Below, in pieces: positions 1 through 5,132 of a stretch of 6,476 nucleotides of DNA. The stretch is from Pseudomonadota bacterium. Lineage in GTDB: Bacteria > Pseudomonadota > Gammaproteobacteria > Burkholderiales > Burkholderiaceae. The notes beneath the pieces are model-generated. The model worked only from the letters and a program-made list of their open reading frames with translations. It was not told where the DNA came from and made no database searches. Positions within the stretch are counted from its first letter, which is position 1. Every line of letters begins with the position of its first letter. The stretch lies in the NCBI GenBank assembly GCA_023441105.1, contig JAEZQX010000421.1, positions 1 through 6,476 of the forward strand. The letters are read 5' to 3'. A program made the position numbers and the translations under genes.

Positions 1-18
1 TCGTCGCGCGTCTGCCGG

Positions 19-38
19 CCCGGTCCTGACCGACCGGG
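19..38 (-). terminator. Hairpin downstream of the pirin gene, possible terminator
   Basis: A 7-bp perfect inverted repeat, CCCGGTC and GACCGGG with a 6-base loop, lies 20-40 bases past the pirin stop codon. No T-tract follows on the minus strand, so it is at best a hairpin that could pause polymerase or protect the 3' end. Two more CCGGT/ACCGG copies at 47-58 form a second small hairpin next to it. Confidence 0.3.
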
Positions 39-58
39 GCGGACGGCCGGTCAACCGG

Positions 59-1117
59 TCAGCCCGGCGGCTGCTCGCGCCGGCCGTCAGGATGGCGCGC
101 GAAGCGCTCCGGCTCGGCGCCATGCACCGGCGCCTGGTCCGGCCAACTCCAGCCGCCGAACTGGGTACGGCGGTAGTCCATCAGCGTCTCGCGGATCTGC
201 GCTTCGCTGTTCATCACGAATGGCCCGTATTGCGCGACCGGCTCGGCGATGGGACGCCCCTGCAGCAGCAGGAACTCGGCATCCTCGGAGCCGCTGTTGT
301 GCAGCTCGACCGGCTGGTCGGGACGCAGCTCGATGGCGCTGCTGTCGGCGACCTCCTGGCCCGCCACCCCGACGCTGCTTCCCCTGAAGAAGTAGAGATG
401 CCGCCGGGTGCCGGCGCCGCCGGCTGCCGGCAGCGTCCAGCGCGCGCGGGGCTCCATGCGGATGGTCCAGATGGCGACGTCCGCGTCCGCCTGCGCCGCC
501 CACGAGTCCGGTGGCGGGGGCAGGGGATCGGCCGCGTCGGCCAGAGAACCGGCCACGACCGCCACCTCGGTGACACGCCCGGCCTCGTCGCGCGACTGCA
601 GGCGCGGCAGCTGGTCCGACCAGAACATCGTGAAGTGCGGCGTCGCCATCTTGCTGCGCGCCGGCAGGTTGAGCCAGATCTGGAACAGTTCGACCGGATT
701 GGGACGACCCTCATCGAGCAGCGGGAACATCTCCGAATGCACGATGCCCTTGCCGGCGGTGAGCCACTGGACATCGCCGCGTCCGAAGCGCGCCGCGGCC
801 CCCAGCGAATCCGAGTGATCGATCAGCCCCTTGCGCACGATCGTCACGGTCTCGAAGCCGCGATGCGGATGCGCCGGAAAGCCCGGCACCGACTCGCCGT
901 GATACATGCTCCAGCCGTCCTTGCGGCTGAAGTCCTGGCCGATGTCGCGGCCCGCCAGCGAGGCGCGCGGCCCGAAACGTCCGTCCGCCTCCGGGTAGGC
1001 GTCGTCGTGGTGGGCGCAGAACAGGAACGGGTCGGCAGTCACCCAGGGAAAGCCGAGGGGAGAGATGCGCAGGATGGCGCCGCTCGTCGTGCGCGTGGCG
1101 GATGTGCTGTCGCTCAT
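59..1117 (-). CDS. Pirin family protein (bicupin)
   Basis: This is a 352-residue pirin-family protein, a cytoplasmic double cupin that binds one metal. Some bacterial members show quercetin 2,3-dioxygenase activity and others act as redox-sensitive regulators; which applies here cannot be read from sequence. The N-terminal cupin carries the pirin signature around residues 82-92 (PAHPHRGFET) with metal ligands H83 and H85, and residues 121-129 (AGKGIVHSE) supply H127 and E129, so all four ligands are present. The C-terminal cupin spans about residues 213-300 and ends with the family-typical GRPIAEPVAQYGPFVMN stretch at 287-303. The start at 1117 is chosen because AAAAGGAGG sits four bases upstream. 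An in-frame ATG at 1159 would add 14 residues but has no such site. It is longer than small pirins such as E. coli YhhW (about 230 residues), partly through a polar Pro/Arg-rich tail. It is transcribed alone, divergently from the gene at 1367. Confidence 0.95.
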   Translation of the reverse strand: MSDSTSATRTTSGAILRISPLGFPWVTADPFLFCAHHDDAYPEADGRFGPRASLAGRDIGQDFSRKDGWSMYHGESVPGFPAHPHRGFETVTIVRKGLIDHSDSLGAAARFGRGDVQWLTAGKGIVHSEMFPLLDEGRPNPVELFQIWLNLPARSKMATPHFTMFWSDQLPRLQSRDEAGRVTEVAVVAGSLADAADPLPPPPDSWAAQADADVAIWTIRMEPRARWTLPAAGGAGTRRHLYFFRGSSVGVAGQEVADSSAIELRPDQPVELHNSGSEDAEFLLLQGRPIAEPVAQYGPFVMNSEAQIRETLMDYRRTQFGGWSWPDQAPVHGAEPERFARHPDGRREQPPG

Positions 1118-1121
1118 GGAA

Positions 1122-1130
1122 CCTCCTTTT
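1122..1130 (-). promoter_or_regulatory. Strong ribosome binding site of the pirin gene
   Basis: On the minus strand this reads AAAAGGAGG, nearly the full anti-Shine-Dalgarno complement, four bases before the ATG at 1117. It decides the start of the pirin gene and is the strongest Shine-Dalgarno sequence I see in the window. Confidence 0.85.
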
Positions 1131-1135
1131 GCTGG

Positions 1136-1164
1136 AATATGGGGATCGACCGGGGCCACCGCAA
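1136..1164 (-). promoter_or_regulatory. Possible sigma-70-like promoter for the pirin gene
   Basis: On the minus strand TTGCGG (1164-1159) is followed after 17 bases by CATATT (1141-1136), a weak match to -35 and -10 boxes at ideal spacing. The predicted start site would lie near 1129, leaving a leader of only about a dozen bases that barely includes the ribosome binding site. This is a tentative call. Confidence 0.25.
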
Positions 1165-1325
1165 GCTCCCCGCCAGGTCCCGTGCGTCGCCGGCCGGACG
1201 CCGGCTACTCGGGGAGTCGGCGGCGCGCGTCGGCGAATGAACGGCCGTCCAGGCCGCCGAAGCCGCCGCCCATCGCCGCCGGCAGCTGCCGTCGCGGACC
1301 GGCGGATATCGTTGCCGCATCTTTT

Positions 1326-1359
1326 CCGGTTCGGCCGCCAGCGGCCGGGCTTGTACCGG
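1326..1359 (+). promoter_or_regulatory. Nested hairpin in the leader of the unknown gene
   Basis: An inner stem CGGCCGC/GCGGCCG (1332-1338 with 1341-1347, 2-base loop) is enclosed by an outer CCGGT/ACCGG pairing (1326-1330 with 1355-1359). The outer right arm covers the first two bases of the GGAG (1358-1361) that serves as ribosome binding site for the ATG at 1367. The structure could therefore mask the site in the mRNA. That role is inference from base pairing only. Confidence 0.35.
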
Positions 1360-1366
1360 AGCCGTC

Positions 1367-1867
1367 ATGTTCATCCTGAAGTCCCGCTCGGCGGCGCACG
1401 CCTTCGTCGACATCGTCCGCCATTCGGTCGGCAATCCTCACCTGGCCGACGTCATCGAGGCCAATGCCCCCGGCACGCGTCGCAGTCGGCGTGCCATCGA
1501 GCGGCATGTCGAGCGGACGCTGGAGGCGGCGGATGTCATCGCGGCCGCCTGCTGCGAACAGCCGCGCAAGCGCATGCCGGTGGCCATCGACATACGCAAT
1601 GCTGCCATCCGCTCGGCCCTGGTGGCGATGCTCGACTTGTACCTGCAGTTCGCCGAACTGGGCGACACCGCCGGCTACGGCGCCGACGAGCTCGACGTGG
1701 CCGAGATCCGGATGACGATCCAGGCCGCCCTCGACCTGCCGGAATTCCCGTCGCCGAGTCATGGTGTGCGGGGGGAAGTGCCCAAGGTCACCGTCGGCGC
1801 CGTTGCCGGCTCCGCCGCCATTCGCTCGTCGACCTCCATGAGCAGCCTGAATCCGACCAGCGGGTAG
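1367..1867 (+). CDS. Protein of unknown function, 166 aa, 3' end antisense to SUMF1-like gene
   Basis: I do not recognise this protein. GGAG lies five bases before the ATG (1358-1361), and residues 1 to about 130 show strong third-position G/C preference and a coherent soluble, mostly helical composition. Three helical-looking blocks are visible: residues 8-34, 40-65 (Arg-rich first, then Ala-rich with a Cys-Cys pair at 62-63) and 77-98 (the most hydrophobic, ALVAMLDLYLQF). No signal peptide or clear membrane span is seen. Residues 131-166 lie opposite the last coding bases of the convergent SUMF1-like gene and are Ser/Gly/Val-rich low-complexity sequence with little character of their own. 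The natural C-terminus may have been lost or replaced here. I am fairly confident that the 5' two thirds is coding, and less so about the end. Confidence 0.6.
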   Translation: MFILKSRSAAHAFVDIVRHSVGNPHLADVIEANAPGTRRSRRAIERHVERTLEAADVIAAACCEQPRKRMPVAIDIRNAAIRSALVAMLDLYLQFAELGDTAGYGADELDVAEIRMTIQAALDLPEFPSPSHGVRGEVPKVTVGAVAGSAAIRSSTSMSSLNPTSG

Positions 1868-2904
1868 CGGGACTGGGGCGTATTCCAGTTTCGGAATGCC
1901 GATCGCGCGTAGAAGGACCAGCTGTGCCACGAGCCTCCTCGGCGCACCCGGACATCCCCTGAGGCCGGTCCTCGCGGATCATCGGCTGGCGAATGGCGGT
2001 AATAGTCGGCGGCGTACCAGTCCCCGACCCATTCCCAGACATTGCCGTGCATGTCGTGAAGGCCCCAGGCGTTGGGAGAAAAGCTGCCGACCGGCGCAGT
2101 GAAGGCGTAGCCGTCCCTGCCCAAGAGTGCTTGCTGGTGCCACTTCGGCCAATGCTGGGCGCTGTCGCTGTCGAAGGTGTTCGAGGTTTGCAGCAACACC
2201 AACGGGTCGTCGCCTGCATGGTAGCGAGTCCGGGTGCCGGCACGGCAGGCATATTCCCACTCCGCCTCCGTTGGCAGCCGGTAAGTCCTGCCTTCATGAG
2301 CACCGAGCCACTTGGCCATTGCCTGGGCGTCGTTCCACGTCACATTGACGACAGGATGGTCCTGGTCTTGCGGGAAGCCGGGATCGTGCCAGGAGTACTT
2401 CGGGTCGCGGCCCTCGAACGCGTCGCGTCGCGTCGTGAGCGCCGGGTCGTAGGCCGGGTTGAATCCGAAGCCGCCGGTTCCATCGACAATCGACTCGGGC
2501 CGATACCCCGATTCTTCGAGAAAGCGTCCGAACTGGCCGACGGTGACCTCGTATTTCGAGAGGTAGAAGGAGCGATTGATGCGAACCTCGTGAACCGGGG
2601 CCTCGTCGGCGACATCACGCAGGCGCTGCACCTCGAGACTCGGAAAGTCCGTGCTCAGGCGTTCCACCGTCTCGTCGCTACCCATCAGGAAGCTGCCCGC
2701 GGGCAGCAGCACCATCGTCATCCGGATCGAGTTTTCCAGCAGAACAGGGTTGCGTGCCGCCGCCGCGTCCGGAGCAGGCTGGAACCGCGCAGTCGGGATT
2801 GCTTCCTGGGCCAAAGCACCACCCCACGGAAAGCCAACGATCGCCGCCGCCAGGTACGCACGGAAAGTCGCGCAACGCATGCCTCTGCCGCCCCCGCAAG
2901 CCAT
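1759..2904 (-). CDS. Exported SUMF1/FGE-sulfatase-domain protein without FGE cysteines
   Basis: This 381-residue protein has an N-terminal signal peptide (hydrophobic core about 17-31, likely cleavage after ALA at residue 32) and one FGE-sulfatase domain at about 63-357. Family hallmarks in order are MVLLPAGSFLMGSDE (64-78), HPVVNVTW (183-190), RLPTEAEWEYA (209-219), HGNVWEW (286-292), RRGGSW (321-326) and GFRLLM (351-356). True formylglycine-generating enzymes use two copper-binding cysteines just after GGS[YF]. The matching positions here are S328 and A333, so sulfatase activation is unlikely and no sulfatase gene is nearby. Non-FGE members of the fold include EgtB-type enzymes and carbohydrate- or protein-interaction modules; the actual role is unknown. 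The start at 2904 has GAGG three bases upstream; an ATG at 2880 also leaves the signal peptide intact. Its GC content looks lower than its neighbours', hinting at separate ancestry. Confidence 0.88.
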   Translation of the reverse strand: MACGGGRGMRCATFRAYLAAAIVGFPWGGALAQEAIPTARFQPAPDAAAARNPVLLENSIRMTMVLLPAGSFLMGSDETVERLSTDFPSLEVQRLRDVADEAPVHEVRINRSFYLSKYEVTVGQFGRFLEESGYRPESIVDGTGGFGFNPAYDPALTTRRDAFEGRDPKYSWHDPGFPQDQDHPVVNVTWNDAQAMAKWLGAHEGRTYRLPTEAEWEYACRAGTRTRYHAGDDPLVLLQTSNTFDSDSAQHWPKWHQQALLGRDGYAFTAPVGSFSPNAWGLHDMHGNVWEWVGDWYAADYYRHSPADDPRGPASGDVRVRRGGSWHSWSFYARSAFRNWNTPQSRYPLVGFRLLMEVDERMAAEPATAPTVTLGTSPRTP

Positions 2905-2980
2905 GGACCTCAGGATCGTAGTCGTGATTGGGGAGGTTGGAAGTACACTGACTGGCATTTGCCACGCCTGCGGGAAGCCG
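2905..2980. promoter_or_regulatory. Divergent promoter region between SUMF1-like and FKBP genes
   Basis: This 76-base gap must contain the leaders of two divergently transcribed genes, both for exported proteins. It is locally less GC-rich than the surroundings. A -10-like TACACT at 2944-2949 lies 31 bases before the FKBP start, but the matching -35 position (GTCGTG) is poor. No clear operator palindrome is seen. Confidence 0.35.
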
Positions 2981-3433
2981 ATGAAATCAATCCTCGAACT
3001 GGTTGCGGTGCTTGCCATCGCATCGATCGCACAGCACGCGGTTGCGCAGAGCGCGACCCCGTCGGCTTCTTCCAAGAAGGGCGCAGCGCCCGCGGCCACC
3101 GAGACCTTGTCTTCCGGCGTCGGCATCAAGCACGTCACCGTCGGCAGCGGCGCTTCCCCGGGGCCCGGCGACACCGTCAAGGTCCACTACCGCGGCACCC
3201 TTGCCGACGGCAAGGAGTTCGACAGCTCCTACAAGCGCGGCCAGCCGGCCACCTTTCCGCTCGACCGGGTCGTGCCCTGCTGGACCCAGGGACTGCAGAA
3301 GCTGAAGGTCGGCGGCAAGGCGACCTTGACCTGCCCGCCGGCCACCGCCTACGGCGCGCGCGGCATTCCCAACGTGATCCCGCCGGACGCCACGTTGACC
3401 TTCGACGTCGAGCTGCTTGCCATCGGCGGTTGA
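2981..3433 (+). CDS. Periplasmic FKBP-type peptidyl-prolyl cis-trans isomerase
   Basis: This 150-residue protein catalyses cis-trans isomerisation of Xaa-Pro bonds and probably helps folding in the periplasm. Residues 1-23 form a signal peptide (MKSILELVAVLAIASIAQ core, cleavage likely after AVA at 22 or AVAQ). A short Ser/Ala/Lys linker follows, then a single FKBP domain from about 46 to 148. Residues of the FKBP binding pocket are present: Y70, F80, D81, F92, V97-V98, W101, Y124 and F141. Two cysteines, C100 (VVPCW) and C118 (LTCPP), are the only ones in the mature protein and could form a disulfide; that is inference. There is no dimerisation domain of the Mip/FkpA kind, so it is the small single-domain form. 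The start at 2981 is fixed by the signal peptide; GGGAAG upstream is a modest ribosome binding site. It overlaps the next gene as TGATG, which suggests translational coupling. Confidence 0.95.
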   Translation: MKSILELVAVLAIASIAQHAVAQSATPSASSKKGAAPAATETLSSGVGIKHVTVGSGASPGPGDTVKVHYRGTLADGKEFDSSYKRGQPATFPLDRVVPCWTQGLQKLKVGGKATLTCPPATAYGARGIPNVIPPDATLTFDVELLAIGG

Positions 3434-3927
3434 TGGCGCCGACCGCGCTGTTGTCCTGCGGCGTGCTGCTGTTCAACGAGCACGACCAGCTCCTGCTCGC
3501 CCACGCCACCGGCAACCGGCATTGGGACGTGCCCAAGGGATTGGCGGATCCGGGCGAGGAACCGCTGACCGCTGCGCTGCGAGAGACGCGGGAAGAGACC
3601 GGCATCGTCCTGGACCCGGCGGGCTGGACGGACCTGGGCCGCCACCCCTACCGGCCCGGCAAGGACCTGCATCTCTTCGCCCGGCGGGTGAGCACGTTCG
3701 AGGTCATCGTCGGCGACTGCGTCTGCACCAGCATGTTCGTCCACGCGCGTTCCGGGAAGTCGTTGCCCGAAGCGGATGCCTTCGCCTGGTTCGGCGTCGA
3801 GCAGTTGACCGAGCGCTGTGCGCGGTCGATGTCGACCTTGCTCGTCACCCAGGGCCTCGCAGCTCGCGCGCTGCAGGCGCTTGCCGGGCCGCCGGCCTCA
3901 CCCGAGCGGCATCCTGTGCGACCATAG
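3433..3927 (+). CDS. Nudix hydrolase
   Basis: This 164-residue cytoplasmic protein belongs to the Nudix superfamily, which hydrolyses nucleoside diphosphates linked to another group using Mg2+ or Mn2+. The Nudix box runs from G36 to I58: G36, E42, then RETREETGI at 50-58 with catalytic glutamates E51, E54 and E55. The usual bulky aliphatic residue at the third position of REUxEE is Thr52. WDVPKG (31-36) ahead of the box is common in MutT- and diadenosine-polyphosphate-type Nudix enzymes, but substrate cannot be assigned. The segment at 90-120, ending in an acidic-aromatic stretch before FGVEQL, completes the fold; residues 150-164 are a Pro/Arg-rich tail. The ATG shares its A with the stop codon of the FKBP gene, so translation is probably coupled; no independent ribosome binding site is obvious. 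Functional linkage between an exported isomerase and this cytosolic hydrolase is not evident. Confidence 0.93.
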   Translation: MAPTALLSCGVLLFNEHDQLLLAHATGNRHWDVPKGLADPGEEPLTAALRETREETGIVLDPAGWTDLGRHPYRPGKDLHLFARRVSTFEVIVGDCVCTSMFVHARSGKSLPEADAFAWFGVEQLTERCARSMSTLLVTQGLAARALQALAGPPASPERHPVRP

Positions 3928-3947
3928 GTTGCGGGGATCCCGCAACC
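3927..3947 (+). terminator. Hairpin at the end of the Nudix gene, possible terminator
   Basis: GGTTGCGGG and CCCGCAACC form a perfect 9-bp stem with the 3-base loop GAT, beginning on the last base of the Nudix stop codon. No T-run follows, so it is not a textbook intrinsic terminator. Its position between two gene units supports a role in ending transcription or protecting the upstream mRNA. Confidence 0.5.
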
Positions 3948-3981
3948 CGCGCCCGGTCAGGACACTACACAGGAGCTCACG

Positions 3982-4293
3982 ATGAACGAGAAGCAGCCTG
4001 CGCGTGACGACTTCGCCGAACTCGCGCGGCGGTTGGGTTTCGACGAGACCGCCGCCAAGAGGGAAGGACCGGTGAGGGGTCCGCATGCCGGTCCCTCGGA
4101 CGAGACGCCGCTGGAGAAGCTGCATCGCATCTCCGCGCTGATGGAGTCCTTGGCGGCGGAGATCCAGGGCATGCGGTCGGCCACCTACCGCGCCCAGCTG
4201 TGGCAGCAATGGGCGGCCATCTGCCAGCGCCGGATGCAATCGGCGGAGCGGCAGCGACGCCTGGGCTCCTCCTCGGGCGGATCGACCGCGTGA
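3982..4293 (+). CDS. Small protein of unknown function, 103 aa
   Basis: I do not recognise this protein. It has a good ribosome binding site (AGGAG, six bases before the ATG) and a G/C-rich third position like its neighbours. It is hydrophilic, with no signal peptide or membrane span. Residues 8-28 look helical, residues 29-42 are a Gly/Pro-rich linker, and residues 43-94 form a long amphipathic helical region (from ETPLEKLHRISALMESL to QRRMQSAERQRR) with Trp74 and Trp77 and one cysteine (C81). The tail is Ser/Gly-rich. Its TGA overlaps the ATG of the hydratase gene as TGATG, so the two are probably translated together. It could be a small accessory or regulatory partner of the enzymes downstream, which is inference from position only. 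Confidence 0.75.
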   Translation: MNEKQPARDDFAELARRLGFDETAAKREGPVRGPHAGPSDETPLEKLHRISALMESLAAEIQGMRSATYRAQLWQQWAAICQRRMQSAERQRRLGSSSGGSTA

Positions 4294-5105
4294 TGTCGCC
4301 CGGACGCGAATCGCAACGGGCAGCCGGGGCCGCCGACGAACTGGTCCGGCAGCACCGCGCCAGGGAGCGGTTCGCGGCGCTGCCGCCGCCGTGGTCGATC
4401 GACGACGAGGCATTCGCCTATGCGGTGCAGGACCGCTTCGTCGACGAGCTGCAACGGCTGCGCGACACCCGCACCTGCGGCTACAAGATCGCGCTGACGA
4501 CGCCGGCCATGCGCCAGATGGTCGGCTTCCACGACTCCATTTCCGGCCGGCTGCTGCAAGACCAGATCCATGCCAGCGACAGCACCATCCGCGCCGCCGA
4601 TCATCGCCATCTGCTGATCGAGTTCGAGATCGCCTTCCGGATGGCTGCGGATCTGCCGGCCACGGAGGTGGCCTGGAACCGCGACAGCATCCTGCCCTAC
4701 GTGGCCTGCGCCCATCCGGCGCTGGAGGTCGCCGATGACCGCGATGCGGACTACCGGCAGCTGGCCGGCGCGATCCTGACGCTGGCGGCCGACAATGCCT
4801 GGAACCAGGGACTGGTGCTTGGCGAGCCGGTTTCCGGCTGCAGCGCAGCGCAGCTGGCGGCGGCTTCAGGCGTCGCCACCATCGACGGCCGCGAGGTCGG
4901 TCGCGGCACCGGCGCCGACGTGATGGGCCACCCGCTGGATGCGCTCGCCTGGCTGGCGAACCATCTCCGGCAGCGCGGACTTCCGCTCGGCGCCGGCGCG
5001 CTGGTCACCACCGGCAGCCTGGTGACTTCCAAATTTCCCCGCGCCGGCGAAACCGTCGGCTTCGACATCGACAGCCTCGGCAGCGTGAGCCTTCACGTCG
5101 CCTGA
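4293..5105 (+). CDS. 2-keto-4-pentenoate hydratase / 4-oxalocrotonate decarboxylase family protein
   Basis: This 270-residue protein matches the MhpD/DmpE/DmpH family, cytoplasmic Mg2+- or Mn2+-dependent enzymes that hydrate 2-oxopent-4-enoate or decarboxylate 4-oxalocrotonate in meta-cleavage degradation of aromatics. Comparison with E. coli MhpD from memory shows the three metal-ligand glutamates at E110 and E112 (IEFEIAF) and E145 (HPALEV), and the active-site lysine at K65 (GYKIA). The family hallmarks DNAW (168-171, usually DNAS), GRGTGADVMGHPL (203-215) and the LGAGALVTTGSL block (232-243) follow. Length is normal for the family. The start at 4293 overlaps the upstream stop and gives the usual N-terminus; a longer frame back to 4200 lies inside the preceding gene. 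No other meta-cleavage gene is in the window, so the substrate is unknown; hydratase versus decarboxylase cannot be decided. Confidence 0.9.
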   Translation: MSPGRESQRAAGAADELVRQHRARERFAALPPPWSIDDEAFAYAVQDRFVDELQRLRDTRTCGYKIALTTPAMRQMVGFHDSISGRLLQDQIHASDSTIRAADHRHLLIEFEIAFRMAADLPATEVAWNRDSILPYVACAHPALEVADDRDADYRQLAGAILTLAADNAWNQGLVLGEPVSGCSAAQLAAASGVATIDGREVGRGTGADVMGHPLDALAWLANHLRQRGLPLGAGALVTTGSLVTSKFPRAGETVGFDIDSLGSVSLHVA

Positions 5106-5132
5106 GCCTGCACAACGCAAGGAATCATCGGC

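Larger units (their letters stand above)
1118..1366. other. Divergent intergenic region between pirin gene and unknown gene
   Basis: These 249 bases separate two divergently transcribed genes and must hold both leaders. Apart from the pirin ribosome binding site, a weak minus-strand promoter candidate and a hairpin at 1326-1359, I see only GC-rich sequence with GCC/CCG runs. Open frames cross it on both strands, but none has a ribosome binding site or a recognisable protein, and they look like chance frames in GC-rich DNA. Confidence 0.5.

Noticed and set aside
92..1240. A 382-codon plus-strand frame opposite the pirin gene
   Set aside because: The minus-strand pirin has full family motifs and a strong ribosome binding site. 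The plus frame gives a composition-biased translation with no recognisable motif.
1114..1434. A minus-strand frame of 106 codons across the divergent gap
   Set aside because: It ends inside the pirin gene's start region and begins inside the unknown gene, with no ribosome binding site or family resemblance.
2651..2980. An in-frame 110-codon upstream extension of the FKBP gene
   Set aside because: The signal peptide begins exactly at 2981, and the extension lies antisense to the SUMF1-like gene.
2905..2980. Minus-strand TACGAT (2920-2915) as a -10 box for the SUMF1-like gene
   Set aside because: It lies too close to the preferred start at 2904, and the sequence 17 bases upstream does not resemble a -35 box.
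1993..3432. A very long plus-strand open frame (about 480 codons) opposite the SUMF1-like gene, joined in frame to the Nudix gene
   Set aside because: It is the antisense of a clearly coding gene. Its translation is Arg/Gly-rich with no domain, and the Nudix protein has its own start at 3433. Long antisense frames are usual in GC-rich coding DNA.
4200..4292. An upstream extension of the hydratase gene to an ATG at 4200
   Set aside because: It would overlap the 103-aa gene almost to its middle. The start at 4293 gives a normal family length and a TGATG coupled junction.
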